64,000 bases of DNA from Chrysopilus asiliformis (lineage: Eukaryota > Arthropoda > Insecta > Diptera > Rhagionidae), in NCBI GenBank assembly GCA_964034945.1, contig OZ035960.1, forward strand, positions 15,905,403-15,969,402. Reading direction: 5' to 3'. The stretch's first letter is position 1, and each line of letters opens with the position of its first letter. This document shows positions 11,102-21,519 of this stretch, piece after piece. Position numbers and translations under genes: made by a program. The notes beneath the pieces are model-generated. The model was not told the DNA's origin and did not search any database. It saw nothing but the letters and a program-made list of their open reading frames with translations.

Positions 11102-11415
11102 TATTAGACGATAACTGCTCTCGAATACGAAAAACCGGATCAAAATCGGTTAAGATTTTTCGTTACTTACATACATACCAATGGACATACGCACACATAC
11201 AAACAGACATGTTGCGGTCTCTTCGAACTGAGTCCATGGGTATATGTCCCGGGGACGTGCGAGGCTGCGCTATGATTTCGGTTGTGGAGTAGTTTTAATA
11301 CCTTTCTCATATACAAGAATGGTAAAAACATTTTGGAATTTCATGCAAAATCTCGGAAAAAAAACCTACACTTAATTTAAGACTCATTTACACTATAGCA
11401 CGTCTGGATACGTGA

Positions 11416-11994
11416 TTTTTATATGGTGAAAACAAAGGGTATATTAACTTTGCCTTACCGTTTGTAACGCCAAGATCCCGTCATCACACAAAAAAATTAC
11501 TTACACCAGTGTGTTTGGAATAATAAAAAGAATTGAATTTTGCATGTCCGTCCGTCCGTCTGTCTGTCCGTCTGTCCGTCCGCCCGTCTGTGGCGCGGAT
11601 TGCGGGCGCACGGATTGAGCTAGAGACTTGAAATTTTTCGCAGATCCGTTTTTCGTAAAATGCGAGGCTACGTTCGTTCATGAGCAAAAATGGACCATTA
11701 GGGTGGGTACCTCCATACGAACGAAAACGTTTTTTGCGAATATCTCAAAAACGGTGCATCTTATCAATAAAGTGCAAGAACAAAAGTTATTTAGGATATG
11801 ATTCTACATAAAACTCCCATACATCAAAATCCGATTGGAATAAATTTTATAAAATCTTATTGAAAAGTTTGACTTCAAAGTGGAATTTTGATACAACTGT
11901 TCGCCGTTCACTTAAACTTCGAACAATGCCATATGACCATACGGGTTTTCAATAATTGCCAGATTGGCAATTATAGCTTTTGTTATGTTTTTAT
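11416..11994 (-). repeat. Rep-A copy 2, near full length
   Basis: Reverse-oriented copy of the family seen at 14908-15518. From its 3' end at 11416 the order is: the CGTTTGTAACGCCAAGATCC segment, the GTCCGTCCGTCTGTCTG tract (about 11547-11591), the GCGCGGATTGCGGGCGCACG segment, the CGTTTTTCGTAAAATGCGAG segment, and the 5' end near TTGCCAGATTGGCAATTATA. The ORFs across the tract are artefacts of the tetranucleotide repeat. Confidence 0.8.
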
Positions 11995-13369
11995 CATTTG
12001 AAACTTTTTAAAAGTAAGTTCTTTTCAATTTCAAAAATTCGCACCTGCGGAATCTAGCCCGTGAGCAACGGTGTGTGGGTTTTCCCATGCTGCGCTAAGA
12101 TAAAATTCACGCCCAGGGAGAATTTTTCAATGTTATGTTATTAAACCTAATGTCATTCTTTTGCCTGGTCAGTGGCCTACGTGTATGTCAGAAAATCACT
12201 AGAATTCAATTTCCTTTTCGAATAGTATCCAGTTGTGTAAATGAAGCTTTTAGCATCTTGGTTAGTCTTTTGAGTTTTTTTTTTTCTTTTTAAAGCACAT
12301 TAAAATTTTGTATTTCACATTTTATAGTCTTTATGATCAATTTTTTTTGTCATAGAACTATCTAATATTTTTTTTAGTTCACAGAAAGACAAAAATAGTA
12401 AAAATAGTTAAAATTGCGTCAACCTACGAAAATAGTTGTTTAATCATGCTTATTCTTATTTATTACGTACTTAATTCAACTATTAAATGATCAAAAATGT
12501 TTGTAATAGTTGGATTAAGTACGTGTGTTTACCACGTAAGCATGATTTTACACCGTAAGCATGGTTAAACCACTATTCTCGTTGGTTAACGCAATTTTAA
12601 CTTTTTTTTCTTTTTGTGTACTTCTTAAAACAGGATGTGTACTTCTTTATTTTTTTTGGAAATCTTTTTTAACTTCTAATATATACATTTGACCACAATA
12701 CGACTATTTGTACAAAAAAATCTTATTTATTTTAAAATGATTTGATTGTGTGCGAAATAAACTAAGAACACAGGCGGCTTTTTTTGTGGCGATTCCCTAG
12801 CAATACGACGTTTATCCTAAAGTTAGGGGAGAATTTCCTTTTTGTGGTATGAATTCCGTTTTTTTGGGATTCAGTAAAAAAAAGTACTTTGACTAATAAA
12901 TTTAAAAAAATTATATAAATCATTTTTCTTCGTATTAGAACGCAAGATCATTTTTCCTTTATATTTTTTTAATGCATAGTTGATACCCAAACATTTTCCT
13001 GAATTTTTCTCCATAAAATTCTCCGTAATTTTTTGTTAAACCTCCAAAGCCGTGACATTTTTTAAAAGCATTTTCCATTTTTTTTGGAAATTCTTGAATA
13101 TTTGAAAAAAAAACTCATTTTTTTTAAATTACCACACCTGCGTAAATTTAAATGTTGTGACAACGACTACAAGAGCTAACATTCAAGTAGGCAATTTTTG
13201 TATATTATTTCAACATTAATTTTAATTAAAGGAATAATGATAATTACTAACAAAACTTTTTAGTATATATCAGTTGATAATAACATAAAAACGATAAATA
13301 TTTACCTAAATAAATTTCAAAAATAAAAATCCATGTACTGAAAGTTAGTTCTTGTTGTTGTTGTTACAG
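11995..13369 (+). other. Fas3 intron up to the tail A acceptor
   Basis: Non-coding and T-rich. It contains the fold-back element at 12380-12618 and otherwise only AT-rich DNA. It ends in a (GTT) run and acceptor TTGTTACAG at 13361-13369. Confidence 0.5.
12380..12618. mobile_element. 239-bp fold-back element
   Basis: The left end CACAGAAAGACAAAAATAGT and following AGTTAAAATTGCGTCAACC are mirrored by GGTTAACGCAATTTTAAC then TTTTTTTTCTTTTTGTG on the right. Inner segments (AATCATGCTTA, and the TAAGTACGT words) are also inverted. It is non-coding. The end pattern (CAC..AGA..AAAAATAGT) resembles the family at 33143, 51220 and 54816; kinship is inference. Confidence 0.65.
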
Positions 13370-13605
13370 GAGCATCACTAAACACTGATATTGGCCCCGA
13401 TTCTGAAGCTCAAATTAACCCACACCATCATGATGATCCCGAAGGCAGGGAATACATAGAAGATGAACAAATTGACACGACTTTGGCCAACAATGAAACG
13501 CCACCAGTTATGAGTAAATTGGATCCCGAGGGAAAGAACGAACTCAAAAAATCCGCTAATGGACATCAAAATGGAAAGGATTTAAAGACTAATACACCTG
13601 TTTAA
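13370..13605 (+). CDS. Fas3: Fasciclin 3, terminal exon of tail A
   Basis: Acceptor AG is at 13368-13369; the exon enters in phase 1 and joins the transmembrane exon as CFRGASLNTDIGPDSE. It encodes 77 further residues and stops with TAA at 13603-13605. The tail is acidic then lysine-rich, with HHHDDPEGREYIEDEQ, NETPPVMSKLDPEG and an end NTPV that resembles a C-terminal PDZ ligand (x-T-P-V; inference). It has no internal stop, clean splice context and a polyadenylation signal 32 nt downstream. It is an alternative to tails B and C; none of the three exons can be read together, because A ends in a stop codon. Confidence 0.85.
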
Positions 13606-13636
13606 TTATGATATTTTAGATTTAATAACAAAAAAA

Positions 13637-13642
13637 AATAAA
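13637..13642 (+). terminator. Polyadenylation signal for tail A
   Basis: AATAAA 32 nt after the tail A stop codon. Further AATAAA/AATAAAA words occur at about 13919-13926 and 13974-13980, so longer 3' ends are possible. Confidence 0.55.
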
Positions 13643-14907
13643 ACAAGATAGAGAGAACTTTTTCCTCCTGCTCAGAAACAATCATTTAAAAAAATCAATT
13701 TTGATTTTCCTTAATTCGAAATATTAGCTAGTGTCACAAATTTTATATATAACGACCTATTGCCTTTAATATACATACATGTATAACGTATGACCACTCA
13801 ATTATTATTAATCTCATATGCGAAGTAAACAATCTTTGTATTTTTCAATCTCATGATGATCTTCGAAAAACTTTTATTCCCACAAGAATCCGAAACTTAT
13901 GACACGATATTTTGTTTTGAATAAAATAATTGACCAGATCATTGCATTCCAATCAACCCGTCCAAAAGTATGAAATAAAATTATTTAAGTATTTTTAAGC
14001 CCCAAATTGTAAACTAGCTCAATTACTATTGTTCCCAACGAAGGAATTCAGCATGTTTCCTATTTTTCGTTACTAATCGAATAAAATAATAGTTGTGTGT
14101 TAAAAATGAAATTGATTGCAACACCACTTTTTAATCACGAAATTTTAATCAACATAAATTACTCATAAGTGTCATAACTAAAACTATTTATGGGGCCATA
14201 GTTGATAATTAAATACGAAACCTAATACTTATTTTTGCCAAACTTTACGAAAAGATTTTTTTTTAAATTAGTGTAAAGCCACACTAAAATATGTAATACT
14301 TTTAAAAACCCCTTTTATATCTCAGAAGAAACATTCTTTTAAATGATTTTAGTTTTAATACTTGCAAGATTTTTTTTAGCTGTTGACCTCGAATATAGAT
14401 AGATATTAAATTTGAAATAAAGTCTTATAACAGAAAAGACAATTTAAAGTGTTCAAGCAGTAAAACTAACTACAAGTATAAAATTGCTCTTTGTTATGAA
14501 ATTTTTATTGTAAACAAAAATTTTATAATAAATATATTGTGTAGGTATGATATTTGAATAAAATGAATAATTAATTTTGTGTAATATTTTTAAAAATTGT
14601 GGATAAGTACAAATTTTATAAAATCTATTTGCTCTTTGTGTCGAAGACATCCATATAATTAAGTAATAATTGGAAAATAAAAATTAAAAAAAAAAACAAA
14701 TAAATGCGTTGAAAAAAAATTCTGAAATTTAATATTGAACCATTCGATATCTTTTCATATATTAAGAACATAAATATATGCGGTTTATTTTTAAAGTATC
14801 TGTACTTAAAACATATTGTTTTAATAAATAATAAATGTTTAAATAAGATTTAGTTATTTCAATACCTGAATCGGACCTTTTTTCAAAAAATTCTGTTTGC
14901 TGTGATT
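13643..14907 (+). other. AT-rich 3' UTR/intron stretch
   Basis: No ORF or repeat family is recognised. Part of it is probably the 3' UTR of the tail A transcript. The rest is intron for the tail B and C transcripts. Confidence 0.45.
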
Positions 14908-15518
14908 TAAAAACATAACAAAAGCTATAATTGCCAATCTGGTAATTATTGGAGACCCGTATGGTGATATTCGTATCAAAATTCGAACAGCTGTACCAAA
15001 ATTTCACTTGGAAGTCAAACTTTCCAATAAGATTTTTTAAAATTTATTCCAATCGGATTTTGATGTATGGGAGTTTTATGTATAATCATATCCTAAATAA
15101 CTTTTGTTCTTGCACTTTATTGATAAGATGCACCGTTTTTAAGATATTCACAGAAAACGATTTCGTTCGTATGGGGGGTACCCCCCCTAATGGTCCGTTT
15201 TTGCCCATTAACGAACTTAGCCTCGCATTTTACGAAAAACGGATCTGTGCAAAATATCAAGTCTCTAGCCCAATCCGTGCGCCCGCAATCCGCGCCACAG
15301 ACGGACAGACGGACGGACGGACAGACGGACGGACGGACGGACGGACGGACGGACGGACGGACAGACGGACAGACGGACGGACATGCTAAATTCAACTTTT
15401 TTTATCATTCTAAACACACTGGTGTAATTAATTTTTTTGTGTGATGACAGGATCTTGGCGTTACAAACGGTAAGGCAAAGTTAATATACCCTTTGGTTTC
15501 ACCATACGGGTATAAAAA
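14908..15518 (+). repeat. Rep-A copy 3, full-length reference copy
   Basis: The best-preserved copy, about 610 bp. Its 5' start is near ACATAACAAAAGCTATAATT, followed by TATGGTGATATTCGTATCAA, the CCAATCGGATTTTGATGTAT segment, TAAGATGCACCGTTTTTAAG, GTTCGTATGGGGGGTACC, the CCGCAATCCGCGCC segment, and a GGAC/AGAC tetranucleotide tract at 15299-15383. The 3' end is CATACGGGTATAAAAAAA. It has no terminal inverted repeats, no coding capacity and no clear target duplication, so its class stays open. Confidence 0.8.
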
Positions 15519-15540
15519 AAATATTCTACACCTGCAGACC

Positions 15541-16056
15541 TTTACCCCCGTCGCACACTTCAACTAAGCTATGTGAGCGAGGCTAGCTATAGTTACATAG
15601 CCTAGCTAGGTTAGCTCACCTCGTTGCACACTTGAGCTAAGCTACGCGGCTATATTTTCGGTAAATATATGCATTTTTCCACTTTATCTGCAGCCATTTT
15701 TAGATACAAATTATTTAACGCGATTGAAAATATTCCGCAAAAGAATTCAATTTTCACGTTTTCCTTACACTTTTATGTCCACAAAATACTACACTTTTGC
15801 AAACACCGATTCTACACTGTATAACGCCGAAAATATTTATATGTGAGTGTCAGCGATGCCAGCGAAGTAGTTCGCGTAGTTGAGGTCTGAACTACGCAAG
15901 CGAGCTTAGTCCGCGTCGCCCATGACTACGCGATGTAGTTTCATAGTCTCGCTGAAGTGTGCGGTCGCCAATGCAAATGCTAAGGTTTTTACTTTCAGCG
16001 AGAAACTTAGCTCACGTAGTTGAGCTCGCTTAGCTCAAGGATGCGATGGGGGTAAA
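15541..16056. mobile_element. 516-bp TIR element, TTTACCCCC ends
   Basis: The left terminus TTTACCCCCGTCGCACACTT and the inverse right terminus TTTACCCCCATCGCATCCTT form the inverted repeat, and it extends inward through AGCTAAGC and TAGCTCA words. The interior is rich in CGCGTAGTT/AACTACGC words in both orientations. It is non-coding and read as a MITE. Confidence 0.75.
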
Positions 16057-16301
16057 TCCTTTCTTTGGATCAAGCATTTGTTGTCTGCAGCAAAAAATAT
16101 ATTTATATGCAATTTGAATACCCATTACTGGCCATTGGTACATGTTTGCACCAACATGTGTTAAAGAACAGGAACATTTGTGAGTTATTTTTCACTAAAA
16201 GCAAAAACAAATTGTTGGAGGTAACAAAAACTCGCTCTAAATCGCATATCAAAAAATTACGTCGATTTCGGGTAGTGGGAAGAAATGGGTTTAACCTATG
16301 G
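16057..16301. other. Short unassigned intron stretch
   Basis: Nothing recognised apart from AT-rich DNA; the short ORF through it has no similarity I know. Confidence 0.4.
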
Positions 16302-16748
16302 TGACCATACGTCCGGGAATGGCCGGGGCAGTCCCGGATTCAGGGATATTGTCCCGACGTCCCGGATGTTAAACTTTTGTCCCGGAATTATGCAATCTAG
16401 TGTTATAATTTATTGAAAAAATTACACCTGCGAGGCAGTTCTCTCAAAAATTACCGCCTGTAGCGCACTCCCCTTTAAAGAATTCGCTTGCGGCGCATTT
16501 CATTAAATAACTTGCAATAGTGGGATATTTGTTTCTAAAATTTTTGCCAGCGACGCAATTTTTGTTTTATTCTGAAAACATAAAATACCCTCTACTTTTT
16601 TTTATAACCCCAAACAAAAAATAAAAATTGAAACTAAACTTTCACGATTAATATCGAAACATTAAAAATTTCCTTACACCGCGTGACACCCGCTCCACTG
16701 CTCCTACTGGTAGTATGTCCTCGATTCACATAAAAAAAATGGTCACTC
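16302..16748. mobile_element. Probable TIR element, GGTGACCATACGTCC end
   Basis: The left end TATGGTGACCATACGTCCGG and the right end ATGGTCACTCTA (16734-16748) are imperfect inverted repeats. The GTCCCGGA words inside and the GGTGACCATACGTCC terminus are common in widespread hAT-like MITEs. A second degenerate fragment with GTATGGTCACCCTA is at about 40590-40672. No target duplication was verified. Confidence 0.45.
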
Positions 16749-16750
16749 TA

Positions 16751-16848
16751 CCCAAGTAGCACAAAAGGTCAAAAAGTGGTCGTCGCGACCATAAAGTGTC
16801 GATGTTAAAGTCGCTACGACCACTTAACGACCTTTTGTGCTCCTTGGG
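16751..16848. mobile_element. 98-bp MITE, CCCAAG ends, TA duplication
   Basis: The termini CCCAAGTAGCACAAAAGGTC and (inverted) CCCAAGGAGCACAAAAGGTC differ at one base; TA flanks both sides (16749-16750, 16849-16850). Nearly the whole element is palindromic, with GGTCGTCGCGACC-type words in the centre. The termini resemble those of the 1.05-kb insertion at 19701-20752. Confidence 0.82.
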
Positions 16849-17519
16849 TATTAACCTGATATTTGAATTTTTCACCCTTTACCTATTCATATCACTAATT
16901 AAATCACACGTATTTAAACTAATTGCAAAATTAATTTTTGACAAATGTGAATAATTAGCGAATTATTGCATTGAGAATTAAATTGAATTGAGAATAATTG
17001 ACAGAATTGTATTTCAATGAAAATGAAAAATGAATAACTGAAAAAAATATTGTGTAAAAAGTTGGCTTTCGAATAATACTTTCAATTTGGTAAATAATAC
17101 TTTTAATTTTCTATAAACTGGAGCCTCGATTCGTGAACGCTACAGTTTGGGAACACCTTTTTGGAACGCATAATATTTCCGATGTGAGGCTGCACTGTAC
17201 CTAAAGGCAGAGAACAAATAATCTAGAGAATAAACTCTTAGAACAAATTTTTAGAGAAAATTTTTCCACTGTGAGATGAAGCAAGAGGATCCGATGTAAC
17301 ACGGAAAAAATTATCCATTCGATTCCTCCATCTCATTGAATAGATACGACGAAAATGATTAGAAAATGTTCTCTCTGCTTCGTGCTCCCTAGTCTAAAAG
17401 TAATTAACTTTTAGGCCGTAGCTAGTGAATGATAGGGACATTTTTCCGCCCTTCGAAGGGGAAATTTGTCAAAAATTTGTTCGGCAGAGTTTTTTCTATA
17501 TATTCCTTATTCTATGCTA

Positions 17520-17909
17520 AAGGTGCCAGTCCACATGAGAGTAAATACCTCTCGATAGCAGCTACTCGCAAATGGACACGTCTCTGAGAGTCGCTCGCAG
17601 AAACTCGCAAAAACTCGCGAGCTAGTTCCTGCGAGCTGTCAAAAGTGATTCTAGTCTCTACTCGACACGCACCCACTAAACTCTCGGGGACTAACCAGAT
17701 ACGAACGGGGTTTGAATTTTACGAGTCGCTCTCGAGAACTTGCCAAATCAAGATGTCAAAAAAATCAAGATGTCAAAAAAATCAAGATATTGGTCTTGAA
17801 AAGAGAAAAATCGCCGAAATTAACTCTCAAATGGACAGTCTCCTGCGAGTAACTCTCGAGAGTTTTTGAGAGTTACTCGTGTATTTAGTCTCATGTGGAG
17901 CAGCACCTT
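17520..17909. mobile_element. Rep-C copy 2, uninterrupted TIR element
   Basis: Ends AAGGTGCCAGTCCACATGAG and (inverted) AAGGTGCTGCTCCACATGAG, with TA flanks on both sides. About 390 bp, GC-richer than its surroundings, with multiple ACTCGC and CTCGAGAG words. It serves as the empty-site reference for the interrupted copy at 6146-7297. Confidence 0.8.
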
Positions 17910-18007
17910 TATATCATTTTTTAGACTATTTTCTCATTTCAAACATCAATTTAATCAAGTGCTAATTTTTGAGATAATTTTTAAACACAAATTTATTCTT
18001 TTTGCAG

Positions 18008-18038
18008 GAAAATCAATAAATTCACCCACCAGTGAAAC
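18008..18038 (+). CDS. Fas3: Fasciclin 3, 31-nt exon shared by tails B and C
   Basis: Acceptor TTTTTGCAG ends at 18007; donor GTAAGT starts at 18039. It enters in phase 1, completing a glycine codon, and encodes GKSINSPTSE, leaving two bases of the next codon. This matches the juxtamembrane GKSIKTPTNET segment known in Drosophila Fas3 isoforms. Its phase is compatible with both 18260 (tail B) and 24090 (tail C), so it is the branch point for the two longer tails. Confidence 0.88.
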
Positions 18039-18259
18039 GTAAGTAAAACTAAATAAAAATACTGCATGCGTTTTAAAGTTTGTAGTAATAAAAAAAAATC
18101 TTGTAATTTTTGGATTTTCTATTGGAGTTCTTTCTATTTGTGCTTTTTAACAAATCTTTGCCTGCTAATTGTATTTTTATCTTTTAATTTTATTTTTATA
18201 TTGTGTGAAATGCCAATCAATAAAATCACCCTCAATTTCCTTGATTAATTGGAATACAG

Positions 18260-18701
18260 GGATAAGAATATTGAGGCTGGAACAGTTGAGAAACTTTTAA
18301 AAAAAGTTAATAATTCCAAACGAAATGAAAATCGAACTAGTGACAGTAGCAATGGTCATTTGAAATCTACTGATGACAATGATGACAATTTGTCAAGTGT
18401 CAATCAAGAAAAACGTGTTTATAATCCGACAACTGTTCCATTAAATAATGATAATCATAACACGGTTCGATACTCCCAAATTTCATCACCGCCCTCTCCC
18501 TCTACTACTGCTACTGATGATGTTATTGGTGGTGTTGGTGTTAACAATGAGGATAATAATGATCTATTAATGCATGGCAATAAATTGGGCATCCCAGAGT
18601 CCAGATATTCAAAATGGATCCCCAAGGATCAGCTAGAATTAGTTCAGAAACAGGCACAGGTGCTTATTCATCCGAACCCAGTCAAATCAACTGATCTTTA
18701 A
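18260..18701 (+). CDS. Fas3: Fasciclin 3, terminal exon of tail B
   Basis: Acceptor AG 18258-18259; the first base completes the threonine codon begun in the 31-nt exon, giving SET-DKNIEAGTVEKLLKK. It encodes 146 further residues to TAA at 18699-18701. The tail is rich in Asn, Asp and Ser, with a lysine-rich start, a Ser/Pro stretch (RYSQISSPPSPSTTATD), a glycine/asparagine linker, and a better-ordered C-terminus, SRYSKWIPKDQLELVQKQAQ. The uninterrupted frame and correct phase support real coding use. The function of this tail is unknown to me; cytoskeletal or scaffold binding is only a guess. Confidence 0.85.
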
Positions 18702-19317
18702 TATATTTACAATACATACTCGTACATGTGTACGCGTGGTGCATAACATAATTTTTCCTTAAATATTCAAAATGATGTTTGATTTTTTGTATTTTATTAT
18801 TATTTATTTTTATGGTCGATTTGTATTTAATTCATTGTAATTTAGTTTTTTTTTGTATGTTGTAAATATTATGATGTAATATTAATGTAGAGTGTAAGTT
18901 TGAATATAAAGTATTAATTTTATTGTTATTAAAATAAGCAAACACTAAAATAGTCTTTTATTTTTAGTCTTTTATAATTCTTTGGTAAAATTGTGGTTGG
19001 TTAGTCAGTAATTAGAAAAGTAGTTAATGGTTTGAGATTTTTTAAAAGCAACAAGTTTTTTTTACTATCTGTAATTGTAATTATAACTGTAGGTAATTAT
19101 TAAATTTGGACTCGAGAATTCCTTTTCCTGAGTTCTTGAGAATTCACGGGAAATTATTCTTGCCCGATTCTCGAGAAGTTTGAGAATTTCAAGAATAGAC
19201 AAAAATTGACGAAATCACAACAAATAATCGAATTTTTTTTATCAAAATTTCTGTAAAAATTTTGGTTGTTTATAGGATATTAGAGTATCTCTTTATGCTA
19301 TGAGTGAATTTAATATA
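18702..19317 (+). other. Probable 3' UTR of tail B and following intron
   Basis: AT-rich DNA with TATAAA/AATATAAA words near 18905-18912 that could act as weak polyadenylation signals. No ORF or repeat recognised. The mariner relic begins at 19318. Confidence 0.4.
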
Positions 19318-19700
19318 CCAGGTGTATAGGTTAATTCTCGCTGTTCACACTAGTTGGCGTTATCTACATCTTAAAATGAGCTAAAGTGGCGGACCTTTTT
19401 TTCCTTGAAAGGTGAATGACAACTGAACAAAAATTAGTTGTCAATTGACCGCCTGGTAAGCAACATCATTTTTTTAAAAAGCAGTGAAAATGTCGAATTT
19501 AGTGCCAGAAAAATGCGAAATGCGGACAGCATTATTATTTTGTTACCGTTTGAAGAAAACTGCAGCTGAATCTCATCGAATTGTGACTGGGGACGAAAAG
19601 TGGATATTTTTCGAGAATCCGAATCGCAAAAAATCATGGGTCGATCAAGGCCAACTATCAACATCGACTGCAAGGCCGAATCGCTTCGGAAAGAAGACAA

Positions 19701-20752
19701 CCCAAATAGCATTTTAGGCAGCAAATATGATGTTTATCCCCATAGTTCGTCACCATGCAGATCACGGCGATAAGCAATTTATGTCGCAAATACGTATCTA
19801 GTTGTGCGTATGAGACGCGCAACGACACACATAGTGGGGAACACTTTTCTGCGGTTTGCTACGTCGCAATTATAACGACAGGGACGTAATTAGTTGCCAC
19901 ATGCGCGAGCGTCATCTGACGGCATTATATCACACAATTACACAAATCATCGAGCGGGTTTTCTTTCTCCCTCGAATGCTTGCTAGTAAACAGAGATGAA
20001 CAAATAAAAACGTAAGCAGAAGACGAACGAGAAAAATCTAATGGCGACAAATTAATGGAAACTTTTGTGGAGTGTTATTTTATAATGGACTTTTCTTCCG
20101 GTTGCATGTCGTGATTTTAATTGCCATTAAAATTTTTCGACAATATTGGATCTGAAGTTTAAACAGATTTTAATGGGCCATCAAATTATTTTGTTTTTAA
20201 TCAAAAATTTCTTTAATTTTATTTTATCGGTAAAATTTTTTTTTCTTTTGCAATGAAATTTTGATGCCAATAAAATTATGCTGTTTCAAAAATGTCTGCT
20301 ATCCACTTTTTATGCAATATCCTTCAGTCAATCGCCTGAAATAAGAAATTTAATTCTCGAAACGAAATCGTTTCCATCAAATGTCAGTGAGAAATATGGC
20401 GGCTGAAGGCATCAATTTTTTTTGGTGTTTCTCAGACGGGGAGCTTTAATGAAACTTTAGTGGTAGCAGTTTCGTCACTTTTTCCATCACACGCTTCTTC
20501 AAAATTAAACTGACGTTCAGGCTCCACAGCCAATCACTATTTCGGCCCGAAAACCATCAAATGCTGCTCTATCGCCGCAGGATTTTCATGAAGCGAATGT
20601 TGCCCCAAAGATCGTGCTCGTCACTTCTTTCGCTTCTTTTACGCGGATGTGAATTATAGGTGTAAATTTTTAATCCCGATTGTGTAAATTTCTACTCTTT
20701 CAAGTCGCAAAGAACAAATCTCATGTTCCCGTACTTTTCGATGCTGTTTGGG
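19701..20752. mobile_element. 1.05-kb insertion in the mariner, CCCAAATAGCAT ends
   Basis: The termini CCCAAATAGCAT and (inverted) CCCAAACAGCAT are flanked by AA on both sides. Removing the element and one AA restores the mariner frame across the GKKT-MLCVWW junction expected of Mos1-type transposases, so the borders are precise. The interior is non-coding. The termini and 2-bp duplication are shared with the 98-bp element at 16751-16848. Superfamily not assigned. Confidence 0.8.
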
Positions 20753-21070
20753 AATGCTCTGTGTTTGGTGGGATCAGGAGAGTGTGATCTATTACGAGCT
20801 ACTCAAACCTGGTGAAACGGTTAACACAGCAACTACCGACAACAACTCATCGATTTAAACCGCACACTGCTCAAGAAACGGCCACAATATCAAAAAAAAA
20901 AATGAAGGCAAGAAGATTTCGCTCCACGACAATCCTCCGGCACATACGGCAAAACCGGTTCGCGAGACGTTGGAAGCACTCAGCTGGGAAGTGCTAGCCC
21001 ATGCGGCTTACTCACCAGACTTGGCCCCTTCCGACTACCATTTGTTTTCATCAATGGGCCACGCGCTTAA

Positions 21071-21519
21071 CACGTTGGCTGCCATGACACCCAAATGTTA
21101 CCCTGAGGCCGCGTCGCACATTTTCGTGCGACAGCTAAATGTTACCCTCAGGCCGCGTCGCACATTTTCGTGCGACAGCTAAATGTTACCCTCAGGCTTC
21201 GTCGCACATTTTTGTGCGACTCGATATGGAATTTTACATGGGATTTGGATTCTCTGGCCTGTGGTGAACATTTTGGTGTATTTCCCATGGCCGCTGCGTA
21301 TTTTTTATGGTGTTTTTGGGGTAGTAAAAAAAACACAAAAAACCGTTATAACTGCAAAATTAGGACCAATAATAAAGTCGCGAGTAGTCAAAAATGATTT
21401 TTAGACACAAAGAAACAAAAAATAACAAAAAAAAGTTGTTGGCCTCAGGTGACCAAAATCGTGAAAAAACGTTGGCACTGCACGATCAAAATCCTGAAAA
21501 GGCTTTGGCAGCCAACGTG
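21071..21519. mobile_element. 449-bp piggyBac-like MITE with TTAA duplication
   Basis: It is flanked by TTAA (21067-21070 and 21520-21523) and has perfect 14-bp inverted ends CACGTTGGCTGCCA. Excision with one TTAA restores the transposase frame GHAL-KDQHF, confirming an insertion. The TTAA site is the hallmark of piggyBac elements. It is non-coding and contains a 44-bp triple repeat (21093-21224). Confidence 0.92.
21093..21224. repeat. Three tandem 44-bp units with a palindromic core
   Basis: Units start at 21093, 21137 and 21181 with AAATGTTACCCT. Each contains a GTCGCAC...GTGCGAC inverted repeat around a 6-nt spacer; the third unit has drifted. Confidence 0.9.

Larger units (their letters stand above)
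9980..11310 (+). repeat. Rep-F copy 1, interrupted by Rep-G
   Basis: An interspersed repeat of unknown class. It shares ordered blocks with 38160-38780: AACAGGCTTTTATTAAAAGG-like, a CATACAAATGGA phrase, TCGAATACGAAAAA, an ACATACATAC/ACACACAC tract, and CCATGGGTATATGT near the 3' end. No protein is encoded. Rep-G (10440-11101) is inserted in it with an 8-bp duplication. Confidence 0.65.

Noticed and set aside
15117..15444. Overlapping frames of 84-146 codons on both strands
   Set aside because: They run through the GGAC/AGAC tract of Rep-A and are not shared in frame by the other copies.
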